Positions 31,957 through 41,931 of a stretch of 64,000 nt of DNA are shown piece by piece; the stretch's first letter is position 1, and each line of letters starts with the position of its first letter. The position numbers were made by a program, and so were the translations under genes. The notes beneath the pieces were generated by a model, which worked only from the letters and a program-made list of their open reading frames with translations, ran no database searches and had not been told where the DNA came from. The stretch covers positions 620,001-684,000 of the forward strand of contig NW_024468913.1 of assembly GCF_011745365.1 (NCBI RefSeq), in the 5' to 3' direction. This DNA is from Cryphonectria parasitica EP155 (taxonomy: Eukaryota; Ascomycota; Sordariomycetes; Diaporthales; Cryphonectriaceae).

Positions 31957-33824
31957 TTATTTCTCCTGAGGACCTTGCTCCACCTTGTCAGCATCATCCT
32001 CCGGGAGTTTCGGGCACTTGAGCAGGCATGATATTGCTCCGGCCACCACTACCATGATGCAAGCAGCACCCCAAACCCAGCGCAAGGCGGCCACCATCAA
32101 CGAGATGACCTCGCTGTCTGGCGGAAGGTCCTTGATGACGCGCATGAGGCTCTGTGGTGTAACGATATCGTCGTGGTTCGAAGTGACACTATCGACGCTG
32201 GCAAGCCCTTTGGCGAACTTGTTGGTGAAAATGGCCAGCCCGACGGATATACCCATGCATTGTCCTCCTGTGTACAGCAGGGTCCGCATGGCGATCGCAT
32301 GACCGTGCCATTGCTTCTCGGTCGAGGCCAGGATGGTGCTAATCACAGCAGGCAGGTATATGCCGCATCCAGCTGCGCCGAGCATGCTGATGACAATGAG
32401 CGGCCCGACGGGTGTTGTCTGGGACATGAAGTACATCAGTCCTAGGCCGAGGATGGCCAAGGCTGTACCCGTGATCGTGGCCCATCTGATATGACCCCAT
32501 ATCTTGATGGCCATCCCTGTGACCGCTGCAGCGACGGTGTACGTTAGGGTCACTGAGAGGAGCATGACACCGACCTTCATCGTCTCCAGGTGGCGCACGC
32601 CTTCCCAGAAGAGCACCAGGTTGTAGAAGACCATACTCAGCAACATCCCGCTGACTACACTCCCCAGGAAGGCAGCATTCGTCACGGGCCGGCTGAAGAC
32701 CTGCCGTGGAAAGACTGGGTTCTTCGCGATATAGCGCTGGTGATAGATCAGGGCCGCCAGACTGATCACGCTGACGACAAAGCAGACGATCACCGCCGGG
32801 GATTCCCAGGGCTGCACGGTGCCGCCAATGTTGATGGGGACCAGAGTGCTTATGGAGAAGACCAGAAACAGGAGCATGCCGGCCCAGTCGCAACTCTTGA
32901 GCACGGTAAGGGGCTTGGTCTTTCGTGTTCGCCACCGGGGAAGGAGGAAGACCAGCAACAAGAACAGGATTCCGGAGAAGACGAGCTCCATCCAGAAGAT
33001 TGAGCGCTGTTATAAGCCATGTCAGCTTGGTCGTAGGTTGTTGCCGCCAGTGAGAGCAGGGCGGGCTATGCTATGATTTAGGACTGACCCAAGTTAACCG
33101 CTTGAACAGCAAAGCTGCAAAAAGGGGGCCACAGATATTCCCAAGAGCACCAGAAGCCTGCGAGATGGCTGACCACGCGGCACGCTGCCTCGGCTGCATA
33201 ATATCTACAATCACGATGGCGGACATTGTGAACATGCCGGCAGCACCCACCCCCTGTATCACACGAGCTCCAACCAGCTGCCGGGTGCAAGTGCTGACCG
33301 CGGCAATGATGGCACCAATCATGAAGAGAACTACGCCCGACAGATAGGTGTACCTGCGACCAAGGGCGTGGGAGAAGTGGGAGAAGATGAGCTGGAACAC
33401 CGTCTGTGCTAAAAAGTATCCGGTGGCAATGCTAAAGACGAGGACCTGGCTGGCAGTGAGGTCTCTAGCGATGGCCTAGAATAGTAGAGGCATAAGTCTG
33501 TTGCATTCACACCGATGTAGAGTGGCTGCTCGCTCGTACCGGAAGTGTGACCGCCACCGAAGCCATATCAAGCTGGAGCAGAAATTGCAACAGGCACGAG
33601 CAGGTGAACAGAGACCATTTCCGCTGTGGTTTCAAGTCCGACAGATCTTCTTGCTCTTGAGTAGTTGAACTTTGACTCTCAGGTATGGTTGAAGCTTTCT
33701 CTAAGGGAGCGCTCGAGCCCCTGTTTGTCTCATGTGGCGGACTGCTTCCCCTATTCGATACGGCCTCGTCGTCCTTGGACGAATGTGAAGGCATTGTCGA
33801 CCTAGATGACTCACCTCTCGTCAT
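31957..33824 (-). CDS. MFS exporter, DHA2-like
   Basis: Membrane transporter of the major facilitator superfamily. Three exons (33824-33540, 33475-33089, 33006-31957), all phase 0, give 573 residues. The hydrophilic Ser-rich N-terminus (MTRGESSRSTMPSHSS) precedes TM1 with LLQFLLQLDMASVAVTLP. Exon 2 has the motif A-like HALGRRYTYLSG, GARVIQGVGAAGMFTMSAIV and GALGNICGPLFAA. Exon 3 supplies further membrane segments and a short charged tail. The fungal toxin/drug efflux group is the closest resemblance, but the substrate is unknown. The open frame extends upstream of the chosen Met without family-like sequence. Divergent from the TLC-domain gene. Confidence 0.9.
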
Positions 33825-35012
33825 CGATTTCTCTAGCTGTTGTGCATTTATGGTGATCAAAAGGTTCAAAGTCTTCGATGACTTTCTGCCCTTTTCTATG
33901 GCACAGCAGTGGGTCGTAGGGACTGTTCGTCGTACGAGAAGAATAACAACACAAAGGGTGATGAGAGAGGGGGAGAGAAATGAAAATATGAGAAGGAGGA
34001 ATAAATAATGAATAGACTTTTGAGAAATTACTCTGCTGTACAAACGAGTGTGTTGGCACCACAGACCATGAGGAGATGATGCGTTGTCTGCGTTCATATA
34101 GGACACTCTGAGCTTCCAGTTCGATACAATGTCAGGACTCCCAAGACATGGCCAACTCCCTGTGCATTGGTGTTAATCTAGGTTGCCAGGTGCAGGACCT
34201 TGTCATATGAGAGAGGGAACTCAACCTCCTAGTGTTGCGGACCGTTTTCGTCATGGATGTTGCTGTACTTGCCTATTTTAGGTGACCATGAGGCAGTCGC
34301 AAGACTGAAGCTGTCCACAAACTCCCTGCTTCTTTCATAATGATCTTTGAGCTAGAAGATTTTCAAAATGGACCAGACTCTTCTAGTGAAGGTACACGGC
34401 GCACATGCTCGAATCGTTACCTCGTCATTGAAACTGGTCACCTTTGAAAGCTACACTAGCCCTGGGGTTAGGCCTTCAAGTCAGGTGCGCTATAGCCTAT
34501 GCGAGCCTCGCACTTGTATGCTAGCTATCATTGACATGTCCAAATCATCTTTTCTGGCACTTACACCAGCCTTGCTTGCCTAAAGCGAACAAGCAACATC
34601 AACTCTAGACTATGTTTAGGAAAGTACATACACACATGCCAACCTCTATTTTCCCTCGTGGCAGCAACCAAGCTCTCGACAAGATCGATGTTTCTGGCAA
34701 GATCTTGAGAGTTAAGATATAATAAGGCAACCTTTGGTCAGCCCTCGTTCCCTGTCCTTTTTGAAATCATCATCACTCGTTTCTATACACCTGTGCAGTT
34801 GAAACATATTCTTGTTGTTTTCGCTTTTGGCTCTTTCGGATGCTGTGTACACAGCTACGCCGGATTTGAAACATTCGGCTACGACTCTCAGAGGTTCTCT
34901 CTCTTTTTTATCAGCATCACAGGAAGGGTCAGATTTCAGTCTTTTGCCACTTGGTATAAAACATTCGGCCTATACACGAATCACATAACAGAATCTGTGT
35001 TTTTGAATCATC
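33825..35012. promoter_or_regulatory. Divergent 1.2-kb flank of the MFS and TLC-like genes
   Basis: Contains the promoters of two divergent genes. No coding feature or specific site was recognised. Confidence 0.4.
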
Positions 35013-36473
35013 ATGGCGCCCAAACAGCAATTTTGGGACCATATCCCCCAGTCCTTGTACGTCCACATGACCAACAATTTGCATTTTCTCAAAACAGTGG
35101 GACTTTGCACTGCGATCTGGGCGTGCGTCTGGGTAGGCATATATCTCTCTCAGCCAGAGTGGTTTCGACGCCTGCGAAACTTGCGAAGGAAGAGAATTTT
35201 TACGATCGGACTCATAGTTGGTCTTGGCTTCAAGCTCTTCACCATCCCAACCTGCGCTTTCGCAGCGTGGGTGACGCCCGCGGTGGACGATGTCGCTGGC
35301 ATCCATCCTCCCATGAACATCTACCAACAGACTTGCTGGGGCGCACGCGGTACGGCCACCCTGATAGAGCTCGTTCACTTCTCTCAGCACCCAGAGCTAG
35401 TGCTCCACCATGTCCTCATCCTCGTAGGCATGTCAGTCATCTGGACGTTCAACGTGCCACATCGAGGATTCGACCTGGCTCTCGGCGCACTTCTCTCAGA
35501 AATTCCAAACAGCTGTTACATGATCTTCAAGGAACTCAACATATTTGGCAACCATCCAGTTCTAGAATGGACATTACCTCTGATCAGCGCAGCTTCCGGG
35601 TTCATGTTTCGCGTGCCAGCCGCCATTATGGCAATGGCCATGATACCCACATCCGGCATGTATGGTGGACCAGCGCTTGTCATGGTCATCGCCTACCTTT
35701 TCTACTTGGTATACGTCGGCAATCTCACTTGGCGGAGGCTTCGGAGGGCTGGGATCTGGCAGGCAGAAGGCGTTGACAGCTTCAGCTTTCGGATCAGCAG
35801 GCACATCACGATCTCATCTGCAACCTTCTTCACCTGCCTCGCAGCTCTGAGCTGCCAATTTTCAGCTCTGTTTCTGTACAGCATATACAAGAAGTGGCCA
35901 ACACCCGCAACCACACCTGAGTTGGTCATGATCACCTGGCACTCTCTACCAGCCCTTCTCTTGGGGCTGTCGACCTCCTACTGGGCAGGGCTGCAAGTCA
36001 AACAAGCGCTAAAGTATCGATGGGTGGTAATAGGGGTTCGACTCGGGGCTGGGGCGTTGGCTGCCGCCGTCTGTCTGCACACAACGCTGGCACATAGGAG
36101 TGTAGTCAATCTGCCCTCCCTAGCGGAATGTATTCTAGAAAGTGCCGGTCTGACCTTCGCTTTATCTCTCCTGGCGTGGGTGAGGATGCCGAGGCTGGCG
36201 ACTACGGGCCGCTGGGTCATAGCAGGGTGGCTGCTCTACATTCTTGTTCTCGCATCCCTTGGACACGTCCCAGAGAAACAAAACAGGCATTTGAAGCCGG
36301 AGGAGGTTGTGGCTAGACAACCAGCTATCTGTGGCCTCATTCTGACGTGGCAATTCTGGTGTTGCTTCACTGCAGCGTCTGTTCTTTCACTCTCTGTTGC
36401 GCACGTCTTGCAGGATCGGATGCCAAAAAATCCCCTCTGTTGGAGAAGACGTGATGTGGTTTCCATTCCCTGA
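35013..36473 (+). CDS. Multi-pass membrane protein, TLC (TRAM/LAG1/CLN8)-domain-like
   Basis: Single exon of 486 residues from the ATG at 35013. About ten or more hydrophobic segments are visible. The first half has the hallmarks of a TLC domain: a helix ending in ELVHFSQHPELVLHHV with a His-His pair (132-133), then a loop and GALLSEIPNSCYMIFKEL, which parallels the Lag1 motif region. TLC proteins act in ceramide synthesis, lipid sensing or lipid transport in ER membranes. This one is not close enough to ceramide synthase to call it that, and it carries extra C-terminal membrane segments beyond a minimal TLC domain. The tail ends in a basic CWRRRDVVSIP. Function is not assigned; the TLC call itself is an inference. 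Confidence 0.75.
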   Translation: MAPKQQFWDHIPQSLYVHMTNNLHFLKTVGLCTAIWACVWVGIYLSQPEWFRRLRNLRRKRIFTIGLIVGLGFKLFTIPTCAFAAWVTPAVDDVAGIHPPMNIYQQTCWGARGTATLIELVHFSQHPELVLHHVLILVGMSVIWTFNVPHRGFDLALGALLSEIPNSCYMIFKELNIFGNHPVLEWTLPLISAASGFMFRVPAAIMAMAMIPTSGMYGGPALVMVIAYLFYLVYVGNLTWRRLRRAGIWQAEGVDSFSFRISRHITISSATFFTCLAALSCQFSALFLYSIYKKWPTPATTPELVMITWHSLPALLLGLSTSYWAGLQVKQALKYRWVVIGVRLGAGALAAAVCLHTTLAHRSVVNLPSLAECILESAGLTFALSLLAWVRMPRLATTGRWVIAGWLLYILVLASLGHVPEKQNRHLKPEEVVARQPAICGLILTWQFWCCFTAASVLSLSVAHVLQDRMPKNPLCWRRRDVVSIP

Positions 36474-37220
36474 GTTACCATCCATTGATTGATAAAAATT
36501 CCAGCGATACTGTGAGTACATCAATTTGTCATACATTGTAATTCCTCAACTTTTTGCGTTCAATGTGTATTGAAGATCTGGGAGTGACTGTTAATAGCTG
36601 CAGAGGGCAGCGAATTGTTAATGGCAGATTAGGACACAAGAAAACAGTCATCATCGTAATCTACAGCCCTGGAGAAAAGAGATGTCCAGTTTGTTCGAAT
36701 CTGATCGATTGTCGGAACCATTTGCCAGCCTCGACCCGTCCGATTACAGCGGCAGCATCATGACTTGGGATCTGGATCATGAGGAAGGACAGGCGCATCA
36801 ACTACAATATTCCTTCTCGTCAAGTGATTCCTACTTCTTTTCATCCTGCTTCCAGGTTCTCGGAAGGGATCAAGCAGTTACGCTTGGCCGATAACACATA
36901 GGCAATGTTAAGAGTCTGTCATGGCGGCGACGATGGCTCCTTCCCAACATCAGCAGAGGCAGGAGCGACCAAACGAAGCTTCACTAAATAAACTCGTCCG
37001 GTCCAAAAGTATTTACTTTCATCCTTCATGTTTACTTCTCATTAATTACGGCATTCTTCTCGACAACCTCACGCCCAACCACGCAGAGATTTGACTGCAG
37101 CACTCTTTTCTTTTTTTCTTTTTTGGTTACCGCTGCAGCCGTCGTATCCTCAATAAATATTCATTCTCTATTCATCTACTCCACATACACTCACCCTTAC
37201 GACCTCTCCATTCCGTCAAG
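36474..37220. other. Intergenic, peroxidase promoter side
   Basis: Contains a 70-codon open frame at 36682-36894 with no recognisable motif, which I do not call a gene. A T-rich tract and an ATTCATC-rich leader precede the peroxidase start. Confidence 0.45.
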
Positions 37221-38332
37221 ATGCTTTCTCTTGTTTCTCTGCGACTACTCCTCCTCACCGGCCTCCTGCTCGCTGGAGCCATGGCCCAGTGTCATCGAGA
37301 CGGCCATCCTGGCGGTGGCCCTGGCTATGGTCCTCCCTGTGGGCCCCCAGATAACTACCCGGTGTGCGAGGAAGTCTGGAAGTACATCGCAAAGGAGCTC
37401 AAACACTACTTCATCGACGATCATGGCGAGTGCACCCAGCTGGCTGCTCAGGCTGTTCGGCTGCCCCTCCACGACTGCTTCCCTGATGGCGGCTGCGACG
37501 GGTCCATCATCCTCACCGACGAGTGTTCCCGCCCGGAGAACTGGCAAATGCTTTCCATCTGTGGTGTTCTATACAAAATGTACAAGGACTATCGTGTCGG
37601 TGCCGCTGACCTAATCAATTTTGCTGGCTGTGAGTTCATGATTTCTTTCCGTTCCATTCTATCCCCCTCTCGTTCACTGCTGCATTGGTAGCGCAAAGAG
37701 TTCCGTTACTGACACAGCCCAGCTATCGCCAACAAGGCCTGCCCCTGGGGGCCCTTCATCCCATTCTATGTCGGACGACATGACAACCCAACTCCAGCTC
37801 CTGAGTACCAAATGCCAGGCGCCTACTCCAATGCCTCGACCTTGATTGCAGAGTTTGCCGCCAGGGGTTTCTCGGTCACAGACCTTGTTGCGCTGGTGGG
37901 TGCGCATAGTGTTGGCGGCGATTTGTGGCGGAAGCCATTCGATACCACGCCTGGCGTCATGGATAGTCCAACGTACTATACCGAGGTGCTGGTCGGCAAT
38001 GCGCCTTCCATCCTGTACAGTGACAAGTCTCTGGCCCTGGATCCTGCTTCGACCGACGATTGGCAATTGTATGCTCGTGATCAGTAGGCCTGGGACGTGG
38101 CTTATGTCAATGCGTGAGTCTGGCTTTCTTCTGCACTGCCCCTGCTCTTTGCTCGCGTTTGCGCGACTTTAGACATATCTTCGTATTGGCTGAAGATGGC
38201 CGATGCTGACTGTGTCGTAGCATGATCAAGATGATCCTTCTGGAGGTTGATCCGCGGACGGTGCAAGATTGCTCAGAAGTCATCTGGGATGCGTTCGAGG
38301 GAGACTGGGAGTCTCTGCAAGATACGGAATGA
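37221..38332 (+). pseudogene. Secreted class II-type heme peroxidase, interrupted by an in-frame TAG
   Basis: Ascomycete relative of class II (lignin/manganese-type) peroxidases; uses hydrogen peroxide to oxidise phenolic or other substrates outside the cell. Exons 37221-37629, 37723-38113 and 38221-38332 keep one frame. A signal peptide is followed by the distal site RLPLHDCF (Arg80, His84), a Gly/Asp calcium region, and the proximal His198 in LVALVGAHSVGG. A TAG at 38085-38087 follows residue 257. The same frame then continues with AWDVAYVNAM, KMILLEV and the family's C-terminal DCSEVI, ending at 38332. The truncated product keeps both His but loses the last helix and a disulfide Cys. A weak donor overlapping the stop (GTAGGC) could bypass it but would delete the conserved helix. 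Decayed gene, sequencing error or recoding are all open. Confidence 0.85.
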
Positions 38333-38693
38333 TGTTTGAAGGGGTTGTTGGAAGAGTTGTGAGCCTAGTAGCTGGCTTGAGGATGGAGTGTCTGTCTCAC
38401 AACATTGAATACACCTGGCTGGGACGAAGGGCATCGCTAGACCTCTCCCGCAGATTCCGTTAGAATTTCTAATCCTACATTTTATTTCCGAAGCAAGTTC
38501 ATTGCTACAAACGAGGTTGTTGAACGTGTCCATGTGTCTCGTGTCTTAGCTCCTGTGTGCATCGCCTCACCCCAGAGCCAAAATACTAAACGCCCTTGAA
38601 AAGGGACGACTCATATTGGGATCCAGCGTCCATGTTCCTGGATTAGAATATCGAGGGCAAAAAGCAAAACAAGAACTGTTTTCGACAAAATTA
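38333..38693. other. Intergenic, peroxidase to tRNA
   Basis: Peroxidase 3' flank and the downstream side of the minus-strand tRNA. Nothing else recognised. Confidence 0.45.
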
Positions 38694-38773
38694 TGCCTCC
38701 ATCCCGGATCGAACGAGAGACCTTCGCATTGACGTGGTACAAGTGCGACGCGCTACCACTACGCCATAGAGGC
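38694..38773 (-). tRNA. tRNA-Thr (anticodon UGU) with an 8-nt intron
   Basis: Read on the minus strand, the acceptor GCCTCTA pairs with TGGAGGC, followed by the discriminator A. The D arm contains AGTGGTA. The anticodon stem TCGCA/TGCGA encloses 15 bases instead of 7, fitting an 8-nt intron after position 37 and leaving the loop CTTGTAA with anticodon TGT. The T arm is TCTCG, TTCGATC, CGGGA. The start GCCTCTATGGC resembles eukaryotic threonine tRNAs. Intron position is the standard one for nuclear tRNAs. Confidence 0.9.
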
Positions 38774-39324
38774 ATGACAAATGTTAGGTTTCTTTTAATT
38801 ATAATGCATCTCACAGAAGCAGCAGCTTCTGGCGGTGGTTTAGAGGCGTCATCCTGTCAAATGTCTCGTTTGAAGGAGTGCCTCTTTGTCAGGCTTGATC
38901 GGAGCCAATTTTTTCCTTCGATTTATGTTGCACTTTGGTTGTTTTGGTAGTTTGTCCTCTCCCGCGTGCTGAGCGGCTTTCTCTGGTGCTCTTCTGTAAT
39001 GACGGAGAGAAAAGGTCAGTGGAAGCGTATTCGGCTTATGAAGCGTTCACTTGCTTGTGGGCTGTGAAAGGCGATGGTGGTTTCTGGTTCTGTGTGAATG
39101 TTACTGTTGCTATGGATACGAAGAAGAAAAGAGGAAGTAGGGAGAGCAAAGACGGAAAAGATGAAAAAGAAAGGGAAAAAAAATGCAAACAAAGAAGTGT
39201 TGAGGTTCGCTCATGCAACCGGCATTTAGCCAGGCCCCACTTTCATCTAAAAGCTCTAGTCTAATCCATCGAGTCAAAAGGCAACAGTCATGTTCTCATC
39301 CCGCCGTCTCCCTCTGTCCCTCTC
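38774..39324. other. Intergenic, tRNA to MFS
   Basis: About 550 bases with a purine-rich GAAGAAAAG stretch at 39120-39200 on the plus strand. No gene seen. Confidence 0.45.
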
Positions 39325-41028
39325 TCAACTTCTTCTACCCAGGGCTCTCACTTTCTCCCCTCTAAGCCACAGAAGCAGGACAGACGGCCCTCCCACGAGC
39401 AGCAACACCAACGCCAGAAGCGTATTGCCCCATCCATACCCCAGACGATCATACAGGATGGGCGCAAAAATAGGACATGCAAAGCCGAGGATGTACATGT
39501 ACACCCTACACGCGGCGCTGGCGGACGCGGCGTGCTCGAACTCGTCAAAGGTGTAGGCGAGAAAACCGGCCGAGTAGGCAAAGCAGCCCATGACAAAAAC
39601 CGTGACGCCAGCGTCGACCAGAGCCCAGTGGGCTTCGGCCTGCACGGCTCAGCCGTACCAGATGAGCCCGACGACCGCTGTGATGACGCCTGGCGCGATG
39701 AAGGGCAGGCGGAACTCGGGTTTGCCCTTGCCCTCTCCTCCTCCATGTTGTCGTGCGGTGAGGCGCCGCCAGATCCAGTCCATGATGTGTCCGCCCGCCT
39801 GGGCCTCAATGGTGGTGCCGACCGCGATGGCGATGTAGTTCAGGCTGCTGACCGTCTCGGACTCGTGGTACCGGGCCATGAAGATGCTTGCCAAGGTCGT
39901 GATCATGACGCAGTACATGGCGAAGTTGAGACCCATGTTGAGGGCGATGAGCTGCATCACGGGCCGGCGGAGGAGGAGCCACACGGGTCGGCGCACGCTC
40001 GTGGCTAGGCGAGAGAAGAAGCTGCTGCCGCCGTTGTTGCTGTTACTGTTGTGAAGAGCCCTTCCCTGCTGTGGGTCGGCGGCAGCGCCGGCTGTGGCGG
40101 CGGCCGTGGTCTCTGCTCTGGCTAGACGGCCTAAGAGGATCGGCGTGTGGCTCTCGGGGAGCAGAAAGAAGCCGGCGAGCACGATGGCTGCTGAGAAGAG
40201 GGAGATGATGTAGAAGAGCCACGGCCAGTCGAGGTGCTGGGTCGCAACGCCGCCTATGATGGGGCCGACGGCGGGCCCGAGGTAGGGGAGGAGGCTGGCG
40301 AGGGCAAGGGAGCGGCCGCGCATGTCGGGTCGATACATGTCCGTGAGAATTGGGCCTGTCAGCTGGGGGGGAGGGGGAAGGGGGGCAGATTTTCAATAAC
40401 AGCTTGCTCCAATGTGATAATCTGTTACAGTTCGGAAGGGCAACGTACACACACGCCGCAGCTGGCCCCTGCAGCAGCCATGAACCTCCCGAGGATCATC
40501 AAGACCTTGTTGCGACCTACAGGACAGAGTGTGTTCCACAAGACAAAGTACATATTGCTGATCAGCCAGACCGGCCTGCGCCCATACATCTCCGACACGG
40601 CGGCGATGAAGAAGGGCGCAAAGGCCATGCCGAGGAAGTAGATGGAGAAGGCGATCTGGGCCTGCGACGTGCTCATGCCCAGGTCGGCTGCGATCTTGTT
40701 GAGGGCGGCCGCGATCATGCTGGCCGTCATGAGCGTCACCAGCTGGCCACACGAGATGAGCAGTGTGATGGAGACCTTGCGCCATGGCTTCCAGTTGTAG
40801 GGATCGCGGGGGTCGCTGGGTCCGTCCCAGGTGGCCTAGACGAGAAAGACAGAGGCGTGTTAGCATTTCTGGTGCTCAAAGGAAGGCCGAAAGGTGATAC
40901 CGGTGGCGTTGTTGGTCTGGTTGGGGCCCAGGTCATATAATTACTCCGTATGTTTCTTTGAGCTCGAGCAGCCTCTGCGACTCTGGGGTCAAGTCCGCAG
41001 TGCCTAAGGCGTCTTCTGTCTTTTCCAT
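39325..41028 (-). pseudogene. DHA1-type MFS transporter interrupted by an in-frame TGA
   Basis: Drug:proton antiporter-like transporter. Exons 41028-40945, 40835-40449 and 40362-39325 keep one frame; full length would be 502 residues, about 12 membrane segments. Landmarks are WDGPSDPRDPYNW, the motif A region VSEMYGRRPVW, GRFMAAAGASCGV and the split GPILTDMYRPDMRGRS, then PAVGPIIGG and PWLFYIISLFSA. A TGA at 39651-39649 follows residue 394 in LIWYG-stop-AVQAEAHW, exactly where the family has Trp (WYGW). The frame then runs on for 107 codons with good membrane segments (FVMGCFAYSAGFLAYTF) to the TGA at 39325. The stop truncates the final membrane helices, so the encoded protein is probably non-functional unless recoded. 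The first exon and its weak GTAATT donor are the least certain part. Confidence 0.85.
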
Positions 41029-41931
41029 TGCCGAAGGTGGTACGATTTGGTCGCTGGCGGGTTATGCAAGGCCTCGTCTTGAGTTGCACCAAAGAAACAA
41101 AAAAAAAAAAAAAGACCAAGATCAAGAAAGAACACAAGAATTCATGCTCTAGTTCATTGTTTATGTACCAGATACTCACTATTGAGCTAAATCATGGGCG
41201 AGGCCTCATGGCTCTGGGATACGTATACAGCAGCCCCGCCTTCGGATCTGAAACAAAAACAACACGTCAACTTCCAGTCTCGGTGCTCGGCTTCGAACGT
41301 TCGTAATAATTCCCAGAAAAGGTAACGCGTAGTTGGGCAAACGACTCCCTCCCCCGCCCCCATCCAGGAAGCCTGTCAGCACGAAATGGGATGAAAGTTT
41401 GGATGATGATTTGTTACCCAGTCTTGACTGACCAGGGCCTTGATTATCTTGCATGATCTGATAAGTTCAAATTGGTGCTAGCGTCGGCTTTGAGGCTTGT
41501 TGTGTGCCTGGTATAGACGGCCCTCTGCGAAAATTGCCTTGGTGGTGAGAGTGTGAAGGTGGCAGGGCTAGAGATCCTTCGGGCGGCTTAAAGGCTGCTT
41601 GTTGCTCGGTTCTAATCACTATCGGAGAACCGCTGCAATGAGCGGCGAAGAATACATAATCCGGGGTTCAAAGACTTGCAGGGCACCTTTCTTACTTGTT
41701 TTGTAATATCTCCCAATCATTACTGTAGGCTTCAGCACACGTAGTCTCTCAATTCATGTTCAGATTGTGCAGTGTCAATATCATCCTGGAACATAACCCA
41801 TCTCTACTGTTACATGCAATTTATAACATGTAATTGAACCATTCCCGATGCAATTTCCCGTAGTCATATCCGTGTACCGGCTTATCCCAAATCGCCACGA
41901 AACTTTCTGATCAAGTACCAATCTTAGCAGT
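41029..41931. other. Intergenic, MFS promoter side
   Basis: Holds the 5' flank of the interrupted MFS gene (A run at 41098-41113) and the 3' flank of the P450 gene. No gene seen. Confidence 0.45.

Noticed and set aside
39649..39700. A short intron removing the TGA of the MFS gene (for example GTCATC to GTGCAG, 48 nt, in frame)
   Set aside because: The donor is poor, the length is at the lower limit, and removal would delete a conserved membrane helix including the WYGW motif.
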